Assembly (NCBI GenBank): GCA_902728285.1
Contig: CACVBU010000599.1
Coordinates: 124,001-188,000 of the forward strand
Source of the DNA: Clytia hemisphaerica
Lineage: Eukaryota > Cnidaria > Hydrozoa > Leptothecata > Clytiidae
Reading direction: 5' to 3'
DNA length: 64,000 nt
The notes under the pieces were generated by a model, which saw only the letters and a program-made list of their open reading frames with translations, ran no database searches and was not told the DNA's origin. This document shows positions 34,585-44,720 of this stretch, in pieces. Every line of letters starts with the position of its first letter. Position 1 is the first letter of the stretch. Position numbers and translations under genes: made by a program.

Positions 34585-35045
34585 AAAGGGGCCATGACAG
34601 TAAAACAGATCCAGACTCGTATTAATAATACCAGAACCAAAAGAAAAACTCAAAAATCAAAGCTTAAATCGAAAATGAGTATATGAAATTTGTTACGTTG
34701 TTGATATAATTTGATTGTGTCAATTAATTTGCTGTGTTTGAAATGGGCCGTGCCAGTTAAACAGATCCGGACTTGCATTAATAATACCAGAACCAAAAGA
34801 AAAACTCAAAAATCAAAGCTTAAATCGGAAATGGGTATATGGAATAAACAGATCCGGACTCGTATTAATAATACCAGAACCAAAAGAAAAACTCAACAAT
34901 CAAAGCTTAAATCGAAAATGGGTATACAAAATTTGTTACGTTGTTGATATTTGATTGTGTTAATTAATTTGCTGTGTTTGAAATGGGCCGTGGCAGTAAA
35001 ACAGATCCGGACTCGTATTAATAATACCAGAACCAAAAGAAAAAA
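34585..35045 (+). repeat. Four-unit tandem array encoding QIRTxINNTRTKRKT
   Basis: Units near 34588, 34740, 34845 and 34980 share ATTAATAATACCAGAACCAA and, except the last, AAATCAAAGCTTAAATCG. Units 2 and 3 are in one frame and give QIRTCINNTRTKRKTQKSK and a near copy. Flanks of units 1, 2 and 4 share GGGCCGTG(C/G)CAGT. It may derive from a basic protein segment or simply be a repeat that happens to be open. Confidence 0.7.
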
Positions 35046-35345
35046 TTTACCAGCAATTTACCAGGAGCCACACGTCTCACATTGAAACATTATGATGTAG
35101 ATTTTCCCATCAATATGATACTACTTTACCGTCAACAAAATCTTGAAAACGATCACTTTCTGTACATGATCCAACATCTTATGGGAAATTATAACAATGT
35201 TCATATCATCTTAGGCGACTTCAATAAGAACTATTTTACCGAAGAATCAAACTTTTTAAAAACCTATTTACAAGATTACGATATGATTGTTTAAGAGCCA
35301 ACCCACATATCTGGCTCACTGATCGATCATCATATATCCTGTATA
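35046..35345 (+). pseudogene. Fragment of an AP-like endonuclease domain
   Basis: The plus-strand frame contains IILGDFNKNYF (the GDFN motif of apurinic-type endonucleases of mobile elements), then LKTYLQDYDMIV, a TAA, and EPTHISGSLIDHH. The THISGSLIDH phrase is characteristic of endonuclease domains carried by some Helentron/PIF1-type and LINE elements in animals. The stop and later stops show it is dead. It begins directly at the end of the tandem array. Confidence 0.55.
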
Positions 35346-35670
35346 TATCCATAAAGACTTAAACACAATCTTTAAAATTACTTCCCACATTCACAGCATC
35401 TATTATTCAGATCATGAATCAGTTCAGATTAACTTGAGAAAGCTTACTAATTGAATTAAACTTTCTAATATTTTAGTATACACGACGAAAGCACATTCGA
35501 AAGAATCCGTGTACCGAAAGTATATAATTTGAAAATTTAATTTTTGAAAAATGAAAAATGCAATTTTTGAAATTTTCATTTTTTTGAAAATGAATTTTAG
35601 CTGAATTTATTTTTCAAAAATTTATTTTTTGATTTGTTACTAAAATTAATTTCATTTTTTCGAAAAAAAA

Positions 35671-36666
35671 TTGGGAGTTTTTCTTCTGCACCTGTTAAGT
35701 GCACTTTTGATGAATGTTTTGAATAGCTCTTTTGTTAACAGTTGTTTAGGTAGGCTACGTCATATCTTCCTTCATTTCGAGCGTAAAATTGATAGAAATC
35801 TCCACAAGCAATTATTGAAATACCCGCAAAGGGAAGTTCTTGAACTTGTTCCTGCAAAACCACGGACCCTACCATCATCTGTTAAAAGGGAAAACGAGAC
35901 ACTCCGCCGAGAACTTAATGCTTGCAAAGGATTGTTAAAACAGAATGAGATTGACCGAAAGAAAATAAATGAACAACAACATGAACTGGAAAGTTTAAAG
36001 AGTAAACTCAGTACCGATCCTGGCCTTCACACTTTCGAATTTGTCGAACAGAAGTTGGAGACCAAGATAGAAAGCAAAATCGAATCCCTCAAGGAAATGC
36101 TTGAGGAGACAATTAAAAAAGAATGTAAGTTTCTGTCACAGACCTATGCCAATGTTACTGGCTCAAAGGAGTCCCCGGATTCAAAAGCCCTGAAAGAAGT
36201 GATCAGGGACGCAATACGCGAAGAAGAAACCGAAGAATACAGTAAACAAAAACGCGCCTCAAATGTTATCGTACATGGCGTTGTTGAGCAAAGTATTAAT
36301 GATGACAAAACCTGGGCTTCAAACTTGATTAAGGATACCCACTCACGCAGTCTTATCAAACGTGTAGCAAGATTGGGTAAGGAGGAAGAAGGAAAGAAAC
36401 GTCCATTGTTAGTCTCTCTTAACGATGAGTCTGATAAATGGAATTTACTTGGCAATCTTACAGCACTGAAGGATAACGCGACGTACAAAGGCATTAGCGT
36501 TACTGAGGATCTCACCCCTGATGAAAGAAAACAATTCAAGGTACTCTCAACAGAAGCCAAAACAAGAAACTCACAAGAGAAATCAGAAACCTATATCTAT
36601 CGTGTGAGAGGCAACTCAAAAAACGGCTTTTACCTGAAGAAGATCAAAGTCGCAAACCACCAATAA
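35671..36666 (+). CDS. CR1-like LINE ORF1 protein
   Basis: 331-residue open frame 77 bp upstream of ORF2. Residues about 71-155 are predicted coiled coil (RENETLRRELNACK, ESKIESLKEMLEETIKK). The C-terminal half (about 190-331, SNVIVHGVVEQS..LGKEEEGKKRPLLVSL..NGFYLKKIKV) resembles the RNA-binding C-terminal domains of LINE ORF1 proteins. The N-terminal PHD-like finger seen in the relative at 30933-31568 is absent, and residues 1-40 (MGVFLLHLLSALL..) look like non-native sequence, so the copy is probably 5' truncated near 35.7-35.8 kb. The role would be RNA binding and RNP assembly with ORF2. Confidence 0.75.
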   Translation: MGVFLLHLLSALLMNVLNSSFVNSCLGRLRHIFLHFERKIDRNLHKQLLKYPQREVLELVPAKPRTLPSSVKRENETLRRELNACKGLLKQNEIDRKKINEQQHELESLKSKLSTDPGLHTFEFVEQKLETKIESKIESLKEMLEETIKKECKFLSQTYANVTGSKESPDSKALKEVIRDAIREEETEEYSKQKRASNVIVHGVVEQSINDDKTWASNLIKDTHSRSLIKRVARLGKEEEGKKRPLLVSLNDESDKWNLLGNLTALKDNATYKGISVTEDLTPDERKQFKVLSTEAKTRNSQEKSETYIYRVRGNSKNGFYLKKIKVANHQ

Positions 36667-39600
36667 AAACAAGAGAAACGCATAAACAAGTATCAAAAAA
36701 CAAAAACGAGAACCAATCAAACACAATTTCGGAAATAAAAATTATGTATACAAATGCCGACCAGCTAACAACAATGAAAAAACTACAACTAGAAGAACTC
36801 ATAACAAAAGAATATCCACATTTTATTGCAATCTGTGAAGTCAAACCAAAGAACGGTGAAAGATGGAAAATTCACGAATATCTAATTGATGGATACACAG
36901 TCGTAAACCACACCAATACTGAGAACAATACAGGACGTGGTATCGTCATCCTAGGACATACCAGTGTAGACCACCTTACAGTTGACATTGAATGTCCTGT
37001 AGCACTGGAGGAGGCGTGCATCATTGAAGTACGTCTGGCTGGAAAAGATATGCTTTGCTTTGCATGCGTCTACCGCAGTCCAACGAATCAATCAAACTCT
37101 GGAGAAAATAATGCCAATCTTAACCAGCTCTTACGAATTATATCAGAAGATAAGAGATACACGCATCGTTGCATCATTGGCGACTTCAATTTTCCAACTA
37201 TAAATTGGAAGAACTGGACAAGCCCACATGTAGAGGAAAGTAAAGAAGAGCAATTCCTGGAAGCATTACGTGATTCATTCCTTTTCCAACATACGAATGA
37301 ACCTACCAGATGTCGAGGTACTGACGAGCCTTCACTGATTGACCTCATCTTAACAGATGAAAGAGATCAGGTTCAAGATCTAAATTTCCTAAGCCCTTTA
37401 GGAAAAAGTGATCATAGCGTTCTCTCTTTTAGCTTTAAATGTTATATGGAACTTAAAGCACCAACCAAAAGATACACCTACCACTTGGCAGACTTTAAGT
37501 CGATGAAAAGTCATCTGCAAAGAATCAACTGGACGAGAGAATTCATAGATACCTCACATGGGTCGATCGAGGAGCTCTGGTCAAAATTCAAAACAAAACT
37601 TCTTCAACTCAGAGATCAATTTGTCCCAAGAAAAGAGTTAGGAGCGCCTCACTGGAAAAAGAAAGGGAAAATTCCAATTAATGCTGAACTACGTAATGAC
37701 ATCAAAGAAAAGAGGCGACTTCACAGGATCTGGTTAAAATCAAAATCATCACCCACAAACAGACGTCAAGCAAGAATCCGATATGTAATCGCGAGGAACC
37801 GTGTCAATCGAAAGATGGCACTTGCAAAAAGAGAATACGATCTAGCCATCGGTGAAAACTCAAAGAGAAACCCAAAAGCGTTCTGGTCACATGTCAGAGG
37901 CAAACTTAAATCAAAAAGTGGAGTTTCCCCTCTTCTTGAAACGCCCGATGACAAGACATCCCTAAAGCACGAGGACCAAGAAAAGGCCAACATCCTGCAG
38001 AAACAATTTTGCAGTGTCTTTACTAAAGAACCGGAAGGTGATCTACCTGATTTTGACAACAGAACAGATAAAATACTTCAACCACTAAACATTACGAAGG
38101 AAATGATAACAGAACAAATCAGGAAGCTCAATGCGAATAAATCAATTGGTCCAGATGAGATTCATGCCTCAATGCTTATTGAACTTCGTGACCATATTGC
38201 AGAACCACTATCAATCATAATGAATAAAACTTTCGAGGAAGGAAACTTACCTAGTGACTGGAAACTAGCATATGTGACACCAATCTATAAAAACAAAGGA
38301 GCACACAACCTTGCTATTAACTATCGCCCCGTAAGTCTAACTTCAGTAGTCTGTAAGTTGATGGAAACAATGATACGAAAACATATCATGGAACACCTTA
38401 TCAGCGAAGAGCTTCTATCGAACAAGCAATACGGTTTCATCAACAAAAGGTCAACAGTCACACAGCTTATCTCCTTTATAGATATGTGTTGCGAATCAAC
38501 TGCAAAAAGTGAAGTGGTCGACTGCATATACTTCGACTTTGCCAAGGCATTTGACACGGTACCCCATCGAAGACTTATGATGAAACTAGAACGCTACGGG
38601 ATAAACGAATTAATTCTGAACTGGATCAAATCTTTTCTATCGAACCGCAAGCAATTAGTGAGTGTTAATGGTGCAAAATCATCTTTAGATCCAGTGATAA
38701 GTGGCATTCCTCAAGGAAGCGTGCTCGGTCCTCTGCTTTTTGTTATTTATATTAATGACCTACCAGAACATGTTCTATCAAGCATTTTCTTGTTTGCAGA
38801 CGACACGAAGATTATAAAGGAAATCAATTCCATTCTTGACTCCTTAATCGTACAACATGACATTGAAGCACTTGAAAGATGGTCCCATGAGTGGCTGTTG
38901 AAATTCCACCCCGACAAATGCCACGTTTTAACGATAGGTAAATTCGAGAACATAAAGCATGCACACCCGTATCAACTAAATGGAGAGCAACTTGAACATG
39001 TCTTCACAGAAAAAGATCTCGGTGTTTTGATAGACTCAGATCTTTCATTTGAAGAACATATCGCTAAGCAAGTAAACAAAGCTAATTCTATGTTGGGATT
39101 GCTCAAAAGAGGATTTCAAGACCCTAGTCCTCACGTATTCCAGACACTTTATACCACCTTTGTACGACCACATTTAGAGTATGCTCAATCAGTATGGCAA
39201 CCAAGATTACGTCGATCTATCAACCTGATCGAGAGTGTCCAAAGACGTGCGACAAAACTAGTAAAACCAATCTCACGGTTACCATATGCAGAAAGACTAA
39301 GACGCTTGGCGCTACCATCCCTTGAGTTTCGAAGACTTTTCTGTGACATGGTCCAGGTGTATAAGCATATCCACATCTATGATAGTAAAACAACACCAAA
39401 AAAGTTTATCAAAAGGACGCGACCATGTAGAAAGCATATACACGAGCTTCAGATGAATTTCCCGGACGATGGAGTACGTGGTGCACAAAGCAAGTCCTTC
39501 TTTTATAGAACTATCTCAACATGGAACGCGCTTCCAAAATACGTGGCAGAAGCATCATCGATAAAATCGTTCAAGAATAATTTAAACAAAGCATGGGCAA

Positions 39601-39697
39601 ACCATGAACTACGCTATTTATTGTAAATAAACAAAGACCAGTACTAGAGGCCCACGGCGTGCCTGAACTTTGTATTCGTTGTAATAATAATAATATC
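35700..39697 (+). mobile_element. CR1-like LINE insertion, 3' end in a PIF1-like gene
   Basis: Comprises ORF1, ORF2 and a short 3' tail ending TTGTAATAATAATAATATC near 39697. Short microsatellite tails of this kind are typical of CR1/L2-group LINEs. Minus-strand PIF1 helicase coding begins immediately beyond the tail, so the insertion site is inside that older sequence. The 5' boundary is uncertain and no target-site duplication was identified. Confidence 0.7.
36744..39626 (+). CDS. CR1-like LINE ORF2: endonuclease and reverse transcriptase
   Basis: 960 residues, uninterrupted. N-terminal AP-like endonuclease: YTNADQL (Asn4), ICEVKP (Glu32), CVYRSP, GDFNFPTINW (Asp147, Asn149), LIDLILTD and the terminal SDH (222-224), so all catalytic motifs are present. 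Reverse transcriptase follows: LNANKSIGPDEI, NYRPVSLTSVVCKLME, YFDFAKAFDTVPH, SGIPQGSVLGPLLFVIYIND and FADDTK (Asp686/Asp687), then the thumb and C-terminal region ending at residue 960. The protein nicks target DNA and primes reverse transcription from the nick. The ATG at 36744 leaves a short gap after ORF1, the usual arrangement in this clade. It appears potentially functional, although the element's 5' end is incomplete. Confidence 0.9.
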   Translation: MYTNADQLTTMKKLQLEELITKEYPHFIAICEVKPKNGERWKIHEYLIDGYTVVNHTNTENNTGRGIVILGHTSVDHLTVDIECPVALEEACIIEVRLAGKDMLCFACVYRSPTNQSNSGENNANLNQLLRIISEDKRYTHRCIIGDFNFPTINWKNWTSPHVEESKEEQFLEALRDSFLFQHTNEPTRCRGTDEPSLIDLILTDERDQVQDLNFLSPLGKSDHSVLSFSFKCYMELKAPTKRYTYHLADFKSMKSHLQRINWTREFIDTSHGSIEELWSKFKTKLLQLRDQFVPRKELGAPHWKKKGKIPINAELRNDIKEKRRLHRIWLKSKSSPTNRRQARIRYVIARNRVNRKMALAKREYDLAIGENSKRNPKAFWSHVRGKLKSKSGVSPLLETPDDKTSLKHEDQEKANILQKQFCSVFTKEPEGDLPDFDNRTDKILQPLNITKEMITEQIRKLNANKSIGPDEIHASMLIELRDHIAEPLSIIMNKTFEEGNLPSDWKLAYVTPIYKNKGAHNLAINYRPVSLTSVVCKLMETMIRKHIMEHLISEELLSNKQYGFINKRSTVTQLISFIDMCCESTAKSEVVDCIYFDFAKAFDTVPHRRLMMKLERYGINELILNWIKSFLSNRKQLVSVNGAKSSLDPVISGIPQGSVLGPLLFVIYINDLPEHVLSSIFLFADDTKIIKEINSILDSLIVQHDIEALERWSHEWLLKFHPDKCHVLTIGKFENIKHAHPYQLNGEQLEHVFTEKDLGVLIDSDLSFEEHIAKQVNKANSMLGLLKRGFQDPSPHVFQTLYTTFVRPHLEYAQSVWQPRLRRSINLIESVQRRATKLVKPISRLPYAERLRRLALPSLEFRRLFCDMVQVYKHIHIYDSKTTPKKFIKRTRPCRKHIHELQMNFPDDGVRGAQSKSFFYRTISTWNALPKYVAEASSIKSFKNNLNKAWANHELRYLL

Positions 39698-39980
39698 TTC
39701 ACTGCATCCAAAAATATCACGAAACCGTTGATGAATGTGAAGTAAACGATATTTTGATACCATTGAAATTTCATCAATAATGATTACTTGTAACTCGGAA
39801 AGACACTCTCTCAAACTTGATCTAGTTTTGTCAGGAAGACTAGGAATGTGTTTGGACCATTCATGACCTGGAGCCATACTAAAGACAGAATTTATAGTTG
39901 AGCCTGCTACATTGACAGCTGCAACACCTGTTGGTGCCATGACGAGTAATCTTTCTTTTGAAGCATTTCATATCTTGTGT
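39698..39980 (-). pseudogene. PIF1-like helicase fragment
   Basis: Minus strand reads SKERLLVMAPTGVAAVNVAG (motif Ia), STINSVFSM, VIIIDEISMVS (Walker B/motif II) and LLHIHQRFRDIFGCSED, then breaks off at the LINE tail. The Walker A exon is missing upstream and the C-terminal helicase motifs are absent. The source could be a Helitron/Helentron helicase or a cellular PIF1-type gene; the family's abundance in transposons makes the former likelier. Confidence 0.75.
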
Positions 39981-40216
39981 GAGTTCCAAAATGTTCCTGA
40001 TATGTTATAAGATCATATGTTGTCAAAATAGAAGAAAATAAGCAAGAATATTTTTAGATATTTAGATATTATAATACTTCAAGAAGTTATTATTGTAAAT
40101 AAAATTGGGGGAAAACTGATTTCTATGATCTATACTTTAGAAACTTATTGAACATGGAATACCGATACACCCTTAACAATACTTAAAATTTGCCCACTGT
40201 GAAGTTAATAACATAC

Positions 40217-41910
40217 CTATCATTTTCATAATGCGAGATGGAGCAAGCGCCTGATAAACCAGGTAATCTAGAAAATTAGAATTATAGTGGTACTTAAACA
40301 TCATGGTATTGAATAAAGATCTTTGAGTAAAGATAAATTAACTAAACTTCCAAAAAATTACAACATATGCTATTCAAATTCTTTTCTACGATGGCTCTGT
40401 GGGAGAATTTCCTCTTCTTTTCAATTTCCTTTTCCTTAAAAAAACGATAGGCTATTTTGTTTAACAAAAGGAGAATTTTGTTCACCTTTTTCATTTCTCA
40501 AGTCCACACACAACCTTTTACTTCTAAAGTCAAGGGTTCATACCGTGGAGAAAGAATATTTTGTACAAATATCAACTCCTGTCAAAGATTTTTAAGGTAG
40601 GCCTATCAGCCAATTATTTTGTAAAGTAGTTAGGAAAATAAGAAAAAAACGAGACAATTTTAGTCCAAAAAGTAGGAAAAGTAGGGAAAAAAGAGGATTA
40701 AGTAATTCAAATTCTTGCAAGACCAATGACACTTCATATTAAAAGTAAGGTTTATCTTTTTAAGCAATAATGAAAAAGTTTAAATATACCTTATTGCTTC
40801 TGGAGACGAGGTTCCGCCAGGCAGTGTGCTTTCCAGTTTTTAACATTCCTAATTTATGAATCATAATTTAAGGCATTAGTTACATATGACTCGTATGGCT
40901 CAAAGCTTGTGGCACTTCAAATACTTGAAATACATGAAATGTCAGTACAAAACAATTATACGTGGTTTGAGAGTATACATAAAATCTTCGTTATGTTTTC
41001 AACGGTAAATGAAAGTGAATGAAGGCGAAATGAAAAGATTTCAAAGTTCCATAAATATGCACACATCTTTTATTCATTTTAATCATTACGTCTGATTTTT
41101 AGTTTAAAAAAATGTGAGGTAAGCTTGTCATTGTTAAAAAAGTGAATTACACCAAATGACAAATTCAAGAGGAAAGCATTCCATACCTCGTTGACTCTGG
41201 AGACTTTTTATGCAATTTATTTCCAATATCTTCAAGTGCTCTATTGAAGTAATGATCAGTTCGTTAAAATGATTTTTAAAAATAGTTAATCCTTGAACTC
41301 TCAGTAGTTTTGATGAAAAGTAGAGGCCCGAAATTAAAAGCAAAGCAAATAAGGGCTGGCGTAAAAAGAGCCAATAAAGTATGTAAGCCTCCCCAAGATA
41401 AAGAGATATTAATATTGACATTGTGAGTAAAAAATTAATGTGGGTTGTTTTAGTAAAACAGCAAGTTTGGTCATCTTTAAAAGCACACAAATTTTCTCAC
41501 TAGAAGTGTGTAAGAGACTTTAAAAGATTAGTACACTTACTTTCGTTTGAGACAAACTTTATTGGGGGAAGTTGTGTCCGTCTTATATTCCGTCCCACTT
41601 TTGACATCTTCACACTCTTCAAATGTACCTGGAAAAGAAAAAATTTATAAATGAAGAAAATGTTAGAATGAATGGTTATACAAAAGAATTTGTTTCTGAG
41701 TAACATAACTTACGATGTCTCAATAGCTCTAGTTCAATTGGAATTTCCTTCCACTTCTCTGTTGGGTCTGCCAGCTCCATCGCCAACTTCTTTTCCATAA
41801 ATTTGTTTGGTGGGTAGTAAAGTACATCGCCCATCACCCATTTGGAGGGAACAGTGATCAATTTCTTTCTGTTTTTCTCGGTTAATTTTATGGAGCTATA
41901 ATGGGCCATT
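40217..41910 (-). CDS. Unrecognised minus-strand gene with at least five exons
   Basis: Exons 41714-41910 (ATG at 41909), 41541-41628, 41187-41299, 40790-40848 and 40217-40250 are bounded by AG/GT sites and their phases agree throughout (1, 2, 1, 0, then 1). The predicted start is MAHYSSIKLTEKNRKKLIT, then VPSKWVMGDVLYYPPNKF and TEKWKEIPIELELLRHR; later exons give TFEECEDVKSGTEYKTDT, FNELIITSIEHLKILEIN, MLKTGKHTAWRNLVSRSNK and ALAPSRIMKMI. The W-x-PP and KWKxxPIEL pattern faintly recalls the N-terminal part of DUF4806-type transposon-associated proteins. The last exon has not been found. The consistent phases are the main evidence that this is real. Confidence 0.55.
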
Positions 41911-42616
41911 CTATAAATAAAAAGAACATCGTTCAAACTTTAAAATTATATAATCATTGTTATTTTTTGAAATTTATCTCAAAATTTATGGAAAATTAGT
42001 CAAAATGGGTAAAAATACTTTTTAATGTTTCATTCCTTGGTAATGGAAAAGTAACGGAATTTCGTTCCATCTTTTTCTCTTTTCTCTTTTTCTTAATCAG
42101 GGGGTAATCAAAGAGTGCAGAGGGGTTGAAGCCCCCCCTGAAGGTTCAGCCCCCCCTGAGATTTAGCCCCCACCCCCCCTGAGATTTAGCCCCCACCAAA
42201 ATTCGAAAAAAAAAATTTAATTTATGCTTAAAAATCTGAAATCTTCAGAATTTAAAAACTAGAAAGAACTATCAAAAAGCTTACTAAAAAGGTAGCAAAA
42301 TAAACTAGAAAAATAAAAGTTAAAGAATAATAGAACTAACCTATCAGAACTTATAAAGAACAACAAGAAAATAATCTAATGAGATAAAAGTCTTGAACTA
42401 GCTAAGGAGGTAGCAGGTTCGATTCCAGCCATCTTAAAAGGATGTAGCTCATTGGCTAGAGCACTTTAGTTAAATTCAAGGTAGCATCTCATCGTTTTGA
42501 AAAATAAAGAAAAACAGAAGAAAGAGAAGAAAGGAATAATTAAAAAATTAGTCTAAAGCGAATGTCAAGTCCTTGCTATCCTTACTAGATTAGGACGTAT
42601 AAAAAACTTTTTCAAT
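41911..42616. other. Low-complexity spacer with C-run repeats and tRNA-like boxes
   Basis: At 42125-42200 CCCCCCTGAGATTTAGCCCC-type units repeat three times with variation. At 42402-42470 there are Pol III box-like sequences in reversed order (listed separately). No ORF. Confidence 0.5.
42402..42470 (+). other. tRNA-like 3' half followed by 5' half (boxes B then A)
   Basis: GGTTCGATTCC at 42416-42426 matches the B box, within a GCAGGTTCGATTCCAGC T-arm-like segment. Ten to twenty bases downstream, GGATGTAGCTCATTGGCTAG carries an A-box match (42445-42455) and a perfect D-stem GCTC/GAGC. The order is opposite to a normal tRNA. Tandem tRNA-derived SINE units cut at both ends, or a permuted tRNA gene, would both give this. 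Acceptor-stem pairing between the halves is poor, so a functional tRNA is unlikely. Confidence 0.4.
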
Positions 42617-42820
42617 GACAGAGGTGTGTAAGACTAATGAACCTTCGTTTACAACTTGATATGTAGCGAAATTCCGTCTTATATCAATAAACTTTGAACT
42701 CGACTTTGAAGCCATTTCACTATTTGATCGCAAGAGACAGAGGGGTGTAACACTAATGAACCTTCGCTTAGAACCTAATGTTTAGCGAAATTCCGTCTTA
42801 TATCAATAAAATTGTTCCTC
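42617..42820 (+). repeat. Two-unit repeat, period about 118 bp
   Basis: Units at 42617 and 42735 share GACAGAGG(T/G)GTGTAA, ACTAATGAACCTTCG and AGCGAAATTCCGTCTTATAT. A related GACGGAATTTCACTAAAACA is found near 42913 next to a family B end motif, so this is probably part of that transposon family. Confidence 0.75.
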
Positions 42821-43089
42821 TTTTTTGAGAAATTAATATGACTTCAAATTTGATTGATAAGATACGAAAAAGCGATTAAATAGTAAAATTATTTAAAAAG
42901 TCTATTTATACAGACGGAATTTCACTAAAACACCCCTGTGTCACAGACTCGCTGAAAATCTAACATATCAGAAATGTAATAGAAATGAGCAGGATTGAAT
43001 ATAAATACTAATACTTATTTTCACCAAAAAAATGTAATAATGGGAAAAAAACAAAATCATCCTTGTAAGGTAACCAACCGTATAGCCTT

Positions 43090-43650
43090 CTATTTGACAT
43101 CAGTGTGCGGTATTAATCGTCTTTCAGTTTGTAAACGGAAGAAATTTCTTGCATAGTATATACCAAGTACCTTGGAATCAATGGGACGAGAGTAAAACGA
43201 GGCCATTTTCCTCTTAGATATGACCTTGCAATCAATAAAGCTTTCGCTAACATGTTGAGTTATACAAAAGTCATCATTTTTATCAAAGAAAAAACAGCTT
43301 TTACAATGCGGTTTCAATTTTGATCTGAGCTTCTTTCTATTTTTAACACTACCCGAGCCAACGACACTTCTTTCAGACATTCGTTTTACAATCTGGACTA
43401 CTGGATTTGTGCCATTTCGAACATTCTTTTTTAGCTCTTGCATGAAATTTTCAAATTTAAAAGCACCAATATCGTTCAGTGAACCATAACGAGCTGCGTC
43501 GTCTGCAATATGTGGTAATGAATGCACATTGTAAACATTGAAAGTTGGACCATCAAATGTCCCAGAAGTTGTGACAAACTTTTGTAAATACTTCCTTCCG
43601 TTATTTACATCTTCATCTGAAGTGTATTGAAAAATACACGATTTCTATTT
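43090..43650 (-). pseudogene. C-terminal part of split CACTA-like transposase
   Basis: Minus-strand frame beginning QYTSDEDVNNGRKYLQKFV, then FNVYNVHSLPHIADDAARYG, SLNDIGAFKFENFMQELKK and VRNGTNPVVQIVKRMSERS, ending at 43090. The NVHSLPHIADD..YGSL..FKFENFMQ pattern is the conserved C-terminal block of the same transposase-like family whose N-terminal part lies at 57157-58468 on the same strand. A TAG precedes the block near 43654. Confidence 0.75.
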
Positions 43651-43865
43651 TGCACCAGAGTAGGTTTTGAAATTGAAATATGAAAAAGATTCATAGTCTA
43701 ACACACGGGAAGGTCTGGAACAAAGAAGACCAAATTAGTTGCAAAATGATGGAGCGTTTGACGTCACTTGCGCGGCAAGTTACACACTTGTTATTTGGTA
43801 ATCCCATCGGGTGATAATAGGCAGTGCATGTTCTCTAATTCTCCAATCGGCGTCTGGTCATTTTT

Positions 43866-44148
43866 GTGAAGCGAATTTATGAGCGAAGCAGTTTTGCTAT
43901 AGTGTGCACGTACCTTTAACTTCTATCCCAAGCGAAAATTTGCAATAAAATTTGCTATATAAATCACATCTTCAAAACGGTGATTTTGTTAAAATGACCT
44001 TGAACGGTTTTGCTTGAAACCACGAAAATTTTCTCGGTTTGATAGATAGGACTGCAAAAATGCCCGTTTTAAAATGGTGTACCCTAGCAGTGAACATCAA
44101 AATTTTACCGGAAGCCGAAACACGGACTACAATTAGAAATCTGAAGCA
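43866..44148. repeat. Inverted repeat IR2, left arm
   Basis: GCGAATTTATGAGCGAAGCA through CCGGAAGCCGAAACACGG to ATCTGAAG. The reverse complement lies at 47961-48241 with moderate divergence. A shorter third relative is at about 45235-45345. The arms enclose 3.8 kb. Confidence 0.85.
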
Positions 44149-44326
44149 CTGTGGGTCACAGTTGCCAATGACAATGTTATACCCGCGAAAGTTTCGAACA
44201 ATTTTATTTCATTCAAAAAATATTTGGATTGCTGAATGTTTATTCTGGTGTTGTCTTGTGTTTGATTTGAAATCTAAACATCCAAGATATATGAAAGAAA
44301 TTTTTTAACAAACTAACTTTACTACT

Positions 44327-44432
44327 AGCGCACCCTTTTTAACTTTTTTGTTTTCATTCAACTAGCCGTATTGTATAAGGGTTGCGAAGCGATCCAGACT
44401 CCACCTGAATTCGCAAGTTGCTAGCAAAATAA
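44327..44432. repeat. 106-bp perfect inverted repeat IR1, left copy
   Basis: AGCGCACCCTTTTTAACTTT through TTGCGAAGCGATCCAGACTC to GCTAGCAAAATAA. The exact reverse complement occupies 57051-57156. Similarity fades just outside (CTTTACTACT against CTTTATTATT). A third, diverged copy lies at 47720-47800 in the orientation of the right copy. Confidence 0.95.
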
Positions 44433-44433
44433 G

Positions 44434-44720
44434 AGACACTCTAAAAATCCCTCTAATAAAGCCGCTATAGAGACAGGGTCGTAAGAGCCTTGATGCCCCA
44501 AACACATCACATAATCCACGGCGGCACAACACTTATCTGATATTCCGATGAAGTATTGGCGGCCGCCCACGCTTAACGCTCTGAAGGAGCGGGCCAATAT
44601 CACCATCGGAGACCTATAGTAGTCATCGTTTGATGTACCGCATGACAGTTGTGTCTAGCTGTCCTTACATTTTTTGCTTGACTATCGGTTGAACCCGACT
44701 GAATTTAGCATGAAAATCTC
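44434..44720. other. Unidentified segment of higher GC
   Basis: GC-richer than its surroundings, with GGCGGCCGCCCACGC and GAAGGAGCGGGCC phrases. I compared it mentally with 5S, U1-U6 and tRNA and found no match. A 61-codon minus-strand frame is open (GGRQYFIGISDKCCAAVDYV). It could be an old element fragment. Confidence 0.3.

Noticed and set aside
34711-34947. QIRTRINNTRTKRKT repeat as a gene
   Set aside because: Only two units share a frame and the outer units are interrupted, so treated as a DNA repeat.
44434-44720. GC-rich block as an rRNA or snRNA gene
   Set aside because: No match to remembered 5S, U1, U2, U4, U6 or tRNA features.
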